A stretch of DNA of 64,000 nucleotides. Origin: Oscillospiraceae bacterium (GTDB taxonomy: Bacteria; Bacillota; Clostridia; Oscillospirales; Acutalibacteraceae). Positions 1 to 7,291 of the stretch are shown here, piece after piece. The stretch spans positions 124,001 to 188,000 of the forward strand of contig CACXOM010000001.1 of assembly GCA_902769255.1 (NCBI GenBank), written 5' to 3'. Numbering within the stretch: the stretch's first letter is position 1; each line of letters starts with the position of its first letter. The notes beneath the pieces are model-generated. The model had not been told where the DNA came from, did not search any database, and worked only from the letters and a program-made list of their open reading frames with translations. The translations under genes and the position numbers were made by a program.

Positions 1-699
1 GAAATAGTGGTCGTTCATTTCCTGACCTTTAGGAGCTTTAGCACCGAAAAGAGTTCTGCCTGTGAAAATTAAGTCTTTTCTCTTGTCATATAAATCTTTA
101 TCAATAAGGAAATATTCCTGTTCAGGACCTACCGAAGTTTTAACGCATTTAACCGAGTCGTTTCCGAATAATTTTAAAACTCGAAGAGCTTGTTTGTTAA
201 GTGCTTCCATTGAGCGAAGCAAAGGAGTTTTTTTATCAAGTGCTTCACCGCCGTAAGAACAAAATGCGGTAGGAATACAAAGTGTTTTTCCTTTAATAAA
301 AGCATAAGATGTAGGGTCCCATGCGGTATATCCTCTTGCTTCAAATGTTGCACGAAGTCCGCCTGAAGGGAACGAAGAAGCATCAGGTTCGCCTTTGATT
401 AATTCTTTACCCGAAAATTCCATTAAAACTCTGCCGTCTGGAGAAGGGGTAATGAAACTGTCGTGTTTTTCAGCGGTAATACCTGTTAAAGGCTGGAACC
501 AATGTGTAAAGTGTGTTGCTCCGTTTTCAATTGCCCAATCTTTCATTGCTTCGGCAACTGCGTTTGCAACTTCTGTTTCTAATTTTTCGTTTTCTTCGAT
601 TGTTTTTTTCAGCGATTGGTAAACGCTTGAAGAAAGAGTTGCTTTCATTACTCTGTCGTCAAATACCAAACTTCCGAAATTTTCTGCTACTGATTTCAT
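1..699 (-). CDS. glnN: Glutamine synthetase type III (GlnN), 5' portion, truncated by window edge
   Basis: ATP-dependent synthesis of glutamine from glutamate and ammonium in the cytoplasm. Translating the minus strand from the ATG at 699 gives 233 uninterrupted codons that begin [15 protein letters not shown] and leave the window at the motif GQEMNDHYF. The N-terminal block FGSLVF, the stretch [10 protein letters not shown] and [16 protein letters not shown] are typical of the large (about 700 residue) type III enzyme and not of the 450 residue types. The remaining two thirds lie outside the window. A good Shine-Dalgarno (AAGGAG) sits 9 bases before the start. The gene has its own promoter and a long leader with a terminator, and is divergent from the glutamate synthase operon. 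I am confident of the family. Confidence 0.93.
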   Translation of the reverse strand, partial: MKSVAENFGSLVFDDRVMKATLSSSVYQSLKKTIEENEKLETEVANAVAEAMKDWAIENGATHFTHWFQPLTGITAEKHDSFITPSPDGRVLMEFSGKELIKGEPDASSFPSGGLRATFEARGYTAWDPTSYAFIKGKTLCIPTAFCSYGGEALDKKTPLLRSMEALNKQALRVLKLFGNDSVKCVKTSVGPEQEYFLIDKDLYDKRKDLIFTGRTLFGAKAPKGQEMNDHYF

Positions 700-721
700 A
701 ATTAAAATCTCCTTCTTTAAT

Positions 722-789
722 TAAACAAAAGGCAACGAGTTCTTGAACCGAATAAACGGCTAAATCAAGACCCCATTGCCTTTTGTTTA
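722..789 (-). promoter_or_regulatory. Long leader hairpin between the attenuator and glnN
   Basis: A perfect 14-bp inverted repeat (722-735 with 776-789, core AAAAGGCAA/TTGCCTTTT) encloses a second stem TCTTGA/TCAAGA (741-746 with 765-770) and an inner CCG/CGG stem. In the RNA it folds into one extended hairpin with a small internal loop, ending just upstream of the glnN ribosome binding site. The 3' arm ends in TTTTGTTT, so it could act as a weak second terminator, a stability element or a ligand-binding fold. I do not recognise a named riboswitch. Confidence 0.6.
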
Positions 790-800
790 TTTTTTTGTAA

Positions 801-847
801 AAAAGAAAAAGCGTCATAAAGATTGCTCTTTAAGACGCCTTTGCCTT
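801..847 (-). promoter_or_regulatory. Attenuator of glnN: hexaloop hairpin overlapping an intrinsic terminator (ANTAR-type)
   Basis: Reading the minus strand, hairpin P1 is AAGGC/GTCTT (847-843 with 836-832) closing the hexaloop AAAGGC. It is followed directly by TAAAG/CTTTA around the loop AGCAAT. The competing terminator pairs GCGTC (838-834) with GACGC (815-811) and TAAAGA with TCTTTA, then runs into a T-rich tract (810-801). P1 and the terminator cannot form together. ANTAR proteins are known to stabilise small hexaloop hairpins with A at loop position 1 and G at position 4, which P1 matches; the second loop does not match at position 4. Assignment to the protein encoded at 7292-7876 is inference. 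Confidence 0.68.
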
Positions 848-859
848 TTTCTTGATTGC

Positions 860-888
860 ATTATACAACCAAAAAATCGATTTGTCAA
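860..888 (-). promoter_or_regulatory. Sigma-A promoter of glnN
   Basis: On the minus strand TTGACA (888-883) and TATAAT (865-860) are separated by exactly 17 bases. It lies back to back with the plus-strand promoter, with only 19 bases between the two -35 boxes. Transcription would start near 853, a few bases before the attenuator. Confidence 0.88.
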
Positions 889-907
889 GACTTTTTTTAA
901 AAAAATA

Positions 908-936
908 TTGACTTTTTTTCAAAACTGTGTTATAAT
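908..936 (+). promoter_or_regulatory. Sigma-A promoter of the glutamate synthase operon
   Basis: TTGACT (908-913), a 17-base spacer and TATAAT (931-936). After the -10 box there are four bases and then TCAAGAAA, three bases, GCAAAGGCGT, which is the same arrangement as downstream of the divergent glnN promoter. Confidence 0.86.
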
Positions 937-946
937 CGGTTCAAGA

Positions 947-1017
947 AATGAGCAAAGGCGTTCATTCATAATAAGGATTTTGTGTCCTTATCTTGAATGA
1001 GCGCCTTTTATTTTTTT
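947..1017 (+). promoter_or_regulatory. Attenuator of the glutamate synthase operon: hexaloop hairpin overlapping an intrinsic terminator (ANTAR-type)
   Basis: P1 is AATGAGC/GTTCATT (947-953 with 960-966) around the hexaloop AAAGGC (954-959). The competing terminator pairs AAAGGCG (954-960) with CGCCTTT (1002-1008) and TCATTCA (962-968) with TGAATGA (994-1000), with one G-U pair between them, and ends in a T-rich tract to 1017. An internal hairpin ATAAGGA/TCCTTAT (971-977, 985-991) has a 7-base loop. The loop of P1 is itself the left arm of the terminator, so formation of P1 would permit read-through into the operon. Confidence 0.72.
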
Positions 1018-1034
1018 ATGAAAGGAAGAAATTT

Positions 1035-2126
1035 ATGAAATTAGAAGGCGAAGTAAGAATTCCTTCAGGCTGCGCCATTTCTGCAGTAATATCTAAAGAA
1101 GGAAATTTAATGACAGGTGAAAGCATTATTAAAAGTATGATTCCTATGCACGACCGTTCAAACGGCTTGGGCGGCGGTTTTGCAGGCTACGGCATTTACC
1201 CTGAATATAAAGATTATTATGCTTTTCATATTTTTTATAATGACAATATTTCAAGAAACAAATGCGAAAGTTTCTTAAAAGACAGTTTTGAAATTGTTAA
1301 AGCAGAGAACATTCCTATTAAAAAGATTCCTGAAATTACAGATGTTCCTCTTATCTGGCGTTATTTTGTAGCACCGCTTGCTTCAACTCTTTCTCGTTTA
1401 CAATTAGATGAAAAAACTTATGTTGCAAGAACGGTAACAAAAATTAATAACGAAATAAACGGCGCTTATGTATTCTCAAGCGGTAAAAATATGGGCGTTT
1501 TCAAAGCGGTAGGATTTCCCGAAGATGTCGGCAGATTTTACAGATTAGACGAATACAAAGGCTATTCTTGGACCGCTCACGGCAGATACCCTACAAACAC
1601 ACCGGGCTGGTGGGGAGGAGCGCACCCATTTGCGCTTCTTGATTACTCAATTGTTCATAACGGTGAAATTTCATCTTATGACGCTAACAGAAGATTTATT
1701 GAAATGTTCGGTTATAAATGTAATTTACAAACAGATACAGAGGTTATTACTTATATTATAGACTACCTTGTAAGAAGACAAGGGCTTACTTTGGAAGAAA
1801 CTGCAAATGTAATTGCAGCGCCGTTCTGGTCGACAATTGAAAAGAAAAAAGGTTTTGACAAAGGAAAATACACTTATTTAAGAACAGTTTTTTCAAGTCT
1901 TTTGGTAACAGGCCCGTTTTCAATAGTTTTAGGTTACGAAGGCGGTTTAATGGCGTTAAACGACAGATTAAAACTTCGTTCAATGGTAGTTGGCGAAAAA
2001 GACGACAAAGTTTATATTGCCAGCGAGGAAGCGGCAATTCGTGCTATGGAGCCGGGCGCAACTAATATTTATGCTCCCGCAGGCGGCGAGGCTGTAATTG
2101 TTAATGTAAAGGAAGGTAAGTTCTAA
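1035..2126 (+). CDS. Glutamate synthase glutaminase (class II amidotransferase) domain protein
   Basis: Glutaminase part of a split glutamate synthase: hydrolyses glutamine to supply ammonia to the synthase subunit encoded next. The product is 363 residues. The class II catalytic nucleophile is a cysteine exposed at the mature N-terminus. Here Cys13 follows MKLEGEVRIPSG, so a 12-residue propeptide is likely cleaved. The blocks SWTAHGRYPTNTPG and HNGEISSYDANRR are the usual glutamine-binding motifs. I chose the ATG at 1035 (ribosome binding site AAAGGAAG) over upstream in-frame starts because those lie inside the terminator of the leader. The stop overlaps the next start in TAATG, suggesting translational coupling. 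Confidence 0.9.
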   Translation: MKLEGEVRIPSGCAISAVISKEGNLMTGESIIKSMIPMHDRSNGLGGGFAGYGIYPEYKDYYAFHIFYNDNISRNKCESFLKDSFEIVKAENIPIKKIPEITDVPLIWRYFVAPLASTLSRLQLDEKTYVARTVTKINNEINGAYVFSSGKNMGVFKAVGFPEDVGRFYRLDEYKGYSWTAHGRYPTNTPGWWGGAHPFALLDYSIVHNGEISSYDANRRFIEMFGYKCNLQTDTEVITYIIDYLVRRQGLTLEETANVIAAPFWSTIEKKKGFDKGKYTYLRTVFSSLLVTGPFSIVLGYEGGLMALNDRLKLRSMVVGEKDDKVYIASEEAAIRAMEPGATNIYAPAGGEAVIVNVKEGKF

Positions 2127-3631
2127 TGGGAATTGAATATATTTATCCTGAATTTGAGGTTGTGAGAAATTCCGACCGCTGTATAAAATGTGGCGTATGT
2201 CAGCGACAATGTGCTAATGAAGTACATAAATTAGATGAAGACCTTAATGTAATGTTAAGCGATGAGGCAAAATGTGTAAACTGTCAGCGTTGCGTTGCAC
2301 TTTGCCCTACAAGAGCGTTAAAGATTGTAAAAAGCGATTGCAGACTTCGTGAAAACGCAAACTGGTCCGACAGCACTATTAAAGAGGTATATAAACAGGC
2401 TTCTTCGGGCGGTGTTTTGCTTTCATCAATGGGTAACCCTAATCCGTTGCCGGTTTATTGGGATAAAATTCTTATAAACGCTTCGCAAGTAACCAATCCG
2501 CCAATTGACCCGTTAAGAGAGCCTATGGAAACAGCGGTATTTTTGGGTAAAAAACCTGAAAAAATCGAGCGAGATGAAAACGGCAATATCAAATGTGATT
2601 TGGCTCCGCAAATTAACTTGCCAGTTCCGATTATGTTTTCGGCAATGAGTTACGGCTCAATCAGTTATAACGCTCACGAAAGTTTAGCAAGAGCCGCAAG
2701 AGAACTCGGCATTTGCTACAACACAGGTGAGGGCGGACTTCATAAAGATTTTTACGAATACGGTCCTAACACAATTGTTCAGGTAGCTTCAGGTAGATTT
2801 GGTGTTCACGAAAACTACTTAAACGCAGGCGCTGCAATTGAAATTAAAATGGGACAAGGCGCAAAACCGGGTATCGGTGGACATTTGCCGGGTGCAAAAA
2901 TTGTCGGCGATGTTTCAAAAACCAGAATGATTCCTGAAGGTTCAGACGCTATTTCGCCTGCACCGCACCACGACATTTATTCGATTGAAGACTTGCGCCA
3001 ATTGGTATTCTCACTCAAAGAGGCTACTAATTATAAAAAACCAATTATCGTTAAAGTTGCGGCAGTTCATAATATAGCCGCTATCGCTTCGGGTATCGCA
3101 AGAAGCGGTGCAGATATTATCGCAATTGACGGTTTCAGAGGCGGTACAGGTGCCGCACCTACAAGAATAAGAGATAATGTAGGTATTCCTATTGAACTTG
3201 CGCTTGCAAGCGTTGACCAACGACTTCGTGATGAGGGAATTCGTAACAATGTTTCGCTTGTTGTCGGCGGTAGTATAAGATGTGCTTCAGATGTTGTTAA
3301 AGCGATTGCGCTCGGCGCAGATGCTTGTTATATCGCAACTTCGGCACTTTTGGCGCTCGGTTGCCACCTTTGCAGAACTTGTCAAACAGGTAAATGCAAT
3401 TGGGGTATCGCAACACAACGCCCTGAACTTGTTAAAAGATTAAATCCCGATATCGGTTATCAACGACTTGTAAATTTAGTTACCGCTTGGCAACATGAAA
3501 TCAAAGAGTTAATGGGTGCAATGGGTATTAACTCAATCGAGGCGCTCAAAGGTAACAGATTAATGCTCCGAGGAGTAAATATGACAGAAAAGGAGTTAGA
3601 GATATTTAATATCTCTCATGCAGGCGAATGA
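2126..3631 (+). CDS. gltB: Glutamate synthase, FMN-binding synthase domain with N-terminal ferredoxin domain
   Basis: Synthase component (501 residues) that reduces the 2-iminoglutarate made from 2-oxoglutarate and ammonia to glutamate, using FMN and iron-sulfur clusters. The N-terminus carries two 4Fe-4S motifs (CIKCGVCQRQC from residue 19, then CVNCQRCVALCP). The central domain has the glutamate synthase signatures GEGGLHKDFYEYGPN, KPGIGGHLPG and DGFRGGTGAAPTR, and the 3Fe-4S cysteines lie in CHLCRTCQTGKC around residues 412-423. This matches the archaeal/clostridial form in which the large subunit is split into separate genes. It overlaps the next gene by ATGA. Confidence 0.93.
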   Translation: MGIEYIYPEFEVVRNSDRCIKCGVCQRQCANEVHKLDEDLNVMLSDEAKCVNCQRCVALCPTRALKIVKSDCRLRENANWSDSTIKEVYKQASSGGVLLSSMGNPNPLPVYWDKILINASQVTNPPIDPLREPMETAVFLGKKPEKIERDENGNIKCDLAPQINLPVPIMFSAMSYGSISYNAHESLARAARELGICYNTGEGGLHKDFYEYGPNTIVQVASGRFGVHENYLNAGAAIEIKMGQGAKPGIGGHLPGAKIVGDVSKTRMIPEGSDAISPAPHHDIYSIEDLRQLVFSLKEATNYKKPIIVKVAAVHNIAAIASGIARSGADIIAIDGFRGGTGAAPTRIRDNVGIPIELALASVDQRLRDEGIRNNVSLVVGGSIRCASDVVKAIALGADACYIATSALLALGCHLCRTCQTGKCNWGIATQRPELVKRLNPDIGYQRLVNLVTAWQHEIKELMGAMGINSIEALKGNRLMLRGVNMTEKELEIFNISHAGE

Positions 3632-4056
3632 AAAGAGTATTTGTTAACGAAAAATGGTGCTTGGGTTGTCACCTTTGCGAATATAACTGCGCTTTTGCAA
3701 ATTCGGGTTTAGATAATATGGCAAAAGCGCTTAAAGATAAAAAAATCTACCCGAGAATACGCATTGAGGGCGATGAAAACATAAACTATGCGGTATCTTG
3801 CCGTCATTGCACCGACCCTATGTGCGTTAAAAGTTGTATAACAGGTGCGCTTTCAATTAATGATGGTGTTATTACAATTAATCAAGAAAAATGCGTTGGC
3901 TGTTTGACCTGTATTTTGGTATGTCCTTACGGTTGTATTTCACAAAACGAAAATTCGGTAGCGCAAAAATGCGAACTTTGCCTTAAAAATAGTTCGGGCG
4001 AGCCTGCTTGCGTAAAAGGTTGTCCGAATAACGCTATTGTTTACGAGGAGAGATAA
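3628..4056 (+). CDS. Four-cluster 4Fe-4S ferredoxin subunit
   Basis: Small electron-transfer protein of 142 residues with 16 or more cysteines in the spacing of HycB/DmsB-type ferredoxins: CLGCHLCEYNC near the N-terminus, CRHCTDPMCVKSC, CVGCLTCILVCPYGC, then CELCLKNSSGEPACVKGCP. It probably passes electrons between the flavoprotein encoded next and the glutamate synthase core. The start overlaps the preceding stop by four bases (ATGA), so it is made with the synthase subunit. Its exact electron donor cannot be read from sequence. Confidence 0.88.
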   Translation: MKRVFVNEKWCLGCHLCEYNCAFANSGLDNMAKALKDKKIYPRIRIEGDENINYAVSCRHCTDPMCVKSCITGALSINDGVITINQEKCVGCLTCILVCPYGCISQNENSVAQKCELCLKNSSGEPACVKGCPNNAIVYEER

Positions 4057-4060
4057 GGCT

Positions 4061-5308
4061 ATGAGTAAATATGTAATTATAGGTAATTCAACAGCGGCTG
4101 CAGGCTGTATTGAGGGTATTAGAAGCGTTGATAACAGCGGTGAAATAACTGTTGTAAGCGGTGAGAATCATTTTGTTTATTCACGCCCTTTAATCTCTTA
4201 TTATTTAGAAGAAAAAACCGATTTACAGCGAATGAAATATCGCCCTGATGATTTTTATGAGAAAAACAAATGCAATGTTTTATACGGTGTTAAGGCTGAA
4301 AAAATTGATAAAGAAAAAAGCGAAGTTTATTTAGACAACGGCGAAAAATTAAGTTATGAAAAACTTATGATTGCAACAGGTTCTTCGCCTTTTGTACCGC
4401 CTTTTAAAGGGCTTGATACAGTTGAGAATAAATTTTCTTTTATGACAATTGATGATGCGTTGGCAATTGAAAAAACAGTTGATGAAAATTCAAAAGTTCT
4501 TATTGTCGGTGCAGGCCTAATCGGTCTTAAATGCGCCGAAGGTTTGCTTGAAAAAGTCGGAAAAATCTCCGTTTGCGATTTAGCAGACCGAGTTTTATCA
4601 AGTATTTTTGATGATGAATGTGCAAAAATAATGCAAAACCATCTTGAAGAAAAAGGCATTGAATTTTTACTCGGTGATTCTGCCGAAGAATTTAATGGCA
4701 ACACCGCTAAAATGATGAGCGGTAAAGATGTTGAGTTTGATGTTTTAATTCTTGCAGTCGGCGTGCGTTCGAATATTGCAATTGCAAAAGAAATCGGCAT
4801 TGACACCAACAGAGCAATTTTGGTTGACAACGCTATGAAAACATCGCTGGAAAACATCTATTCCGCAGGCGACTGCACCGAATATGTTGATTTTTCGTCA
4901 AACTCAAAAAAAGTTATGGCAATTTTGCCGAATGCTTATTTGCAAGGTAACACCGCAGGCAAAAACATGGCAGGGGAAAGTGCTGTTTTTGACAACGCAA
5001 TTCCAATGAACTCAATCGGATTTTTCGGACTTCACGCAATGAGCGCAGGAAGTTATTTTGATGAAAAAGACGGCGGTAAATGCTATATTGAAAAAGGCGA
5101 AAGGCATATTAAAAAACTTTTTGTTAAAGACGGTGTTTTAAGCGGATTTATTATTATCGGCGATGTCAGCAAAGCCGGAATTTACACAAATTTGATTAGA
5201 AATAAAACAGAATTATCTGAAATTGACTTTGAAACAATCAAAAAATCACCGACTTTATTTGCTTTTAGCAAAGAAAATCGTGGAAAAATGCTCGGAGGTG
5301 TGGTATAA
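4061..5308 (+). CDS. FAD/NAD(P)-dependent oxidoreductase of the glutamate synthase operon
   Basis: Pyridine nucleotide-disulfide-type flavoprotein, 415 residues, probably feeding electrons from NAD(P)H into the ferredoxin and synthase. Seen: N-terminal FAD-binding YVIIGNSTAAAG, then SRPLISYYL, ATGSSPFVPP, the second dinucleotide-binding motif VLIVGAGLIGLKCAEG around residue 150, and YSAGDCTEY, which binds the FAD. It resembles the reductase domains of nitrite and rubredoxin reductases. I use the ATG at 4061, preceded by GAGGAGAG; an upstream in-frame start would run into the preceding gene. TAATG joins it to the next gene. Confidence 0.88.
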   Translation: MSKYVIIGNSTAAAGCIEGIRSVDNSGEITVVSGENHFVYSRPLISYYLEEKTDLQRMKYRPDDFYEKNKCNVLYGVKAEKIDKEKSEVYLDNGEKLSYEKLMIATGSSPFVPPFKGLDTVENKFSFMTIDDALAIEKTVDENSKVLIVGAGLIGLKCAEGLLEKVGKISVCDLADRVLSSIFDDECAKIMQNHLEEKGIEFLLGDSAEEFNGNTAKMMSGKDVEFDVLILAVGVRSNIAIAKEIGIDTNRAILVDNAMKTSLENIYSAGDCTEYVDFSSNSKKVMAILPNAYLQGNTAGKNMAGESAVFDNAIPMNSIGFFGLHAMSAGSYFDEKDGGKCYIEKGERHIKKLFVKDGVLSGFIIIGDVSKAGIYTNLIRNKTELSEIDFETIKKSPTLFAFSKENRGKMLGGVV

Positions 5309-6030
5309 TGAAAAAAATAGATGCTGAAAATCTCGGTTACAGAGAGTTAAATAACCTTTTACACGAGTGTCATTGTGATGCAACTGTTACTAATTGTTTA
5401 GGTCAGCGCTTTATTGCCGCAGGAAAATCAAGTTATAACTATGTTATTGAGGGAATTTCTGGCAACGCTTTGGGCGCTTATCTTAACGGAAGCACAATTC
5501 GTGTAAACGGCAATGCGCAAGACGCAGTCGGCGACACAATGAACGCAGGCAAAATCTTTATTAACGGCAATGTCGGCGATGCAGTAGGTTATGCAATGCG
5601 TGGTGGTGAGATTTATGTTAAAGGCAGCGCAGGCTATCGTGCAGGCATTCATATGAAAGCCTATAAAGAGAAAAAGCCGATAATGGTAATCGGCGGCAGC
5701 GCAGGCAGTTTTTTGGGCGAATATCAGGCAGGCGGTTTAGTCGTTGTTTTGGGACTTGATAAGAGCAAAAAACACATTGTTGGCAATTTCCCTTGCACAG
5801 GAATGCACGGCGGAAAAATGTTTTTAAGAACTGCACCTGACAGCGTAGATTTTACCGGTCGTGTTAATGTAAACCACGCAAGCAAAGAAGATTTAGAAGA
5901 AATTAAGCCTTATATCAGCACATTTTGTAAAGAATTTGATGTTGATGAAAGCGAAGTTTTAAACGCTGAATTTACTGTTGTAACTCCTGATACTAAAAAC
6001 CCTTACAAACAAATGTATGTGGCAAACTAA
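5308..6030 (+). CDS. Glutamate synthase GXGXG (beta-helix) domain protein
   Basis: A 240-residue protein equal to the C-terminal structural domain of the glutamate synthase large subunit, here encoded separately. Repeated glycine-centred turns such as GNALGAYLNGSTI, GNAQDAVGDTMNAG, GNVGDAVGYAMRGG and GSAGYRAGIHM form the expected right-handed helix. GGSAGSFLGEYQAGG and GMHGGKMFLR match the conserved end of the domain. It has no catalytic residues and packs against the amidotransferase and synthase domains in fused homologues. It sits between the flavoprotein (1-base overlap) and a glutamine synthetase gene, completing the enzyme. Confidence 0.92.
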   Translation: MKKIDAENLGYRELNNLLHECHCDATVTNCLGQRFIAAGKSSYNYVIEGISGNALGAYLNGSTIRVNGNAQDAVGDTMNAGKIFINGNVGDAVGYAMRGGEIYVKGSAGYRAGIHMKAYKEKKPIMVIGGSAGSFLGEYQAGGLVVVLGLDKSKKHIVGNFPCTGMHGGKMFLRTAPDSVDFTGRVNVNHASKEDLEEIKPYISTFCKEFDVDESEVLNAEFTVVTPDTKNPYKQMYVAN

Positions 6031-6049
6031 TAAAAGGACGGTTTAAGTT

Positions 6050-7258
6050 ATGAAATATTCACCTGATGAAATTATGCAGTTTATCACAGAAGAAGATGTT
6101 AAATTTATTCGTTTGGCATTTTGTGATATTTACGGCAATCAAAAAAATGTTTCAATAATGCCGAATGAAATTGAAAAAGCCTTTAAATATGGCGTTTCAA
6201 TTGATGCTTCGGCAGTTACGGGTTGCAATTGCAAGGTTCATTCTGATTTGTTTTTAAGACCCGATGCTTCAACTATCTGTGTTTTACCTTGGCGTCCCGA
6301 ACACGGAAAAGTTGTAAGAATGTTCTGTGATATTACTTATCAAAACGGTGATGTTTTTGAACTTGACGCTCGAAATATTCTTAAAAATGCAATAAAAGTT
6401 GCGAAAGAAAAAGGTTTTTCTTTTAAATTCGGCACCGAAATGGAATTTTATCTTTTTGAGGCTGATGAAAAAGGCAACAAAACTGATATTCCTTTTGATA
6501 ACGCAGGTTATATGGATATTGCTCCTGCCGATAAAGGTGAGAATGTTCGTCGTGATATTTGCTTAACCCTTGAAAAAATGGGTATTGAATCTGAAGGTTC
6601 GCACCACCAAACAGGACCGGGTCAAAATGAGATTGATTTTAAATATTCCGACCCGCTTAATTGCGCCGATAACGCAATTACTTTTAAATATGTTGTTAAT
6701 ACTATTTCTGCTCGTCACGGTGTTTGCGCCGACTTTTCGCCAAAACCTATTGCCGATAAAGCAGGCAATGGCATGCACATTAACATTTCTGTTGACGGAC
6801 AAATGACTGATGAGAATATTGAATATATTATAGGCGGAATGCTTAGCAGAATTTCTGATGTTACTGTATTTTTAAACAGGGTAGAGGATTCTTATACAAG
6901 ATTTGGCACATTTAAAGCGCCAAAATACATTTCTTGGTCAAAAGAAAATCGTTCGCAGTTAATTAGGGTCCCAGCGGCACCTGCTCAAAATAAGCGTGTT
7001 GAATTAAGGTCGCCCGACCCTATGGCTAACCCTTATATTGCTTATTCTTTGCTAATTTATGCTGTGTTAGAAGGCATATTAGAGAAAAAAGCGCCTGATA
7101 AGGCTATTGATAAAGATTTATTCTGTGCGAGCGAGAAGGAAACAAAAGAATTAAAAGTATTGCCGCTTGATTTAAACACGGCAAAAGAACAAGCACAAAA
7201 CAGCGATTTTGTAAAAAAATATTTGCCGTCGGCTATTATTGAAAATTATTGTAAATAA
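6050..7258 (+). CDS. glnA: Glutamine synthetase, short type I-like
   Basis: Glutamine synthetase family protein of 402 residues, clearly shorter than the 440-470 of usual type I enzymes. Metal and glutamate ligands are present: GTEMEFYLF, EGSHHQTGPGQNEIDF, GNGMHINIS, RSQLIRVPA and RVELRSPDPMANPYIAY. The shortening is mainly in the C-terminal half, and I see no adenylylation tyrosine motif. It is the second glutamine synthetase in the window beside the type III enzyme at the left edge. Position after a complete glutamate synthase suggests a GS-GOGAT unit, but a related gamma-glutamyl ligase activity cannot be excluded. Confidence 0.88.
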   Translation: MKYSPDEIMQFITEEDVKFIRLAFCDIYGNQKNVSIMPNEIEKAFKYGVSIDASAVTGCNCKVHSDLFLRPDASTICVLPWRPEHGKVVRMFCDITYQNGDVFELDARNILKNAIKVAKEKGFSFKFGTEMEFYLFEADEKGNKTDIPFDNAGYMDIAPADKGENVRRDICLTLEKMGIESEGSHHQTGPGQNEIDFKYSDPLNCADNAITFKYVVNTISARHGVCADFSPKPIADKAGNGMHINISVDGQMTDENIEYIIGGMLSRISDVTVFLNRVEDSYTRFGTFKAPKYISWSKENRSQLIRVPAAPAQNKRVELRSPDPMANPYIAYSLLIYAVLEGILEKKAPDKAIDKDLFCASEKETKELKVLPLDLNTAKEQAQNSDFVKKYLPSAIIENYCK

Positions 7259-7291
7259 GTTTTAAAAGTTAGTTTAAGGAGGTGAATGATT

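Noticed and set aside
722..847. Glutamine riboswitch in the glnN leader
   Set aside because: The glnA and downstream-peptide glutamine motifs I know are cyanobacterial and I could not match their core; an ANTAR-type attenuator explains the proximal part better.
776..1000. Open frame of 74 codons on the plus strand across the glnN/glutamate synthase intergenic region
   Set aside because: It covers both back-to-back promoters and both terminators, has no ribosome binding site and low-complexity lysine/phenylalanine composition.
4354..4857. 167-codon frame on the minus strand inside the FAD oxidoreductase gene
   Set aside because: Antisense to a well-conserved gene; serine/isoleucine/threonine-rich composition is typical of reverse-strand shadows in AT-rich DNA.
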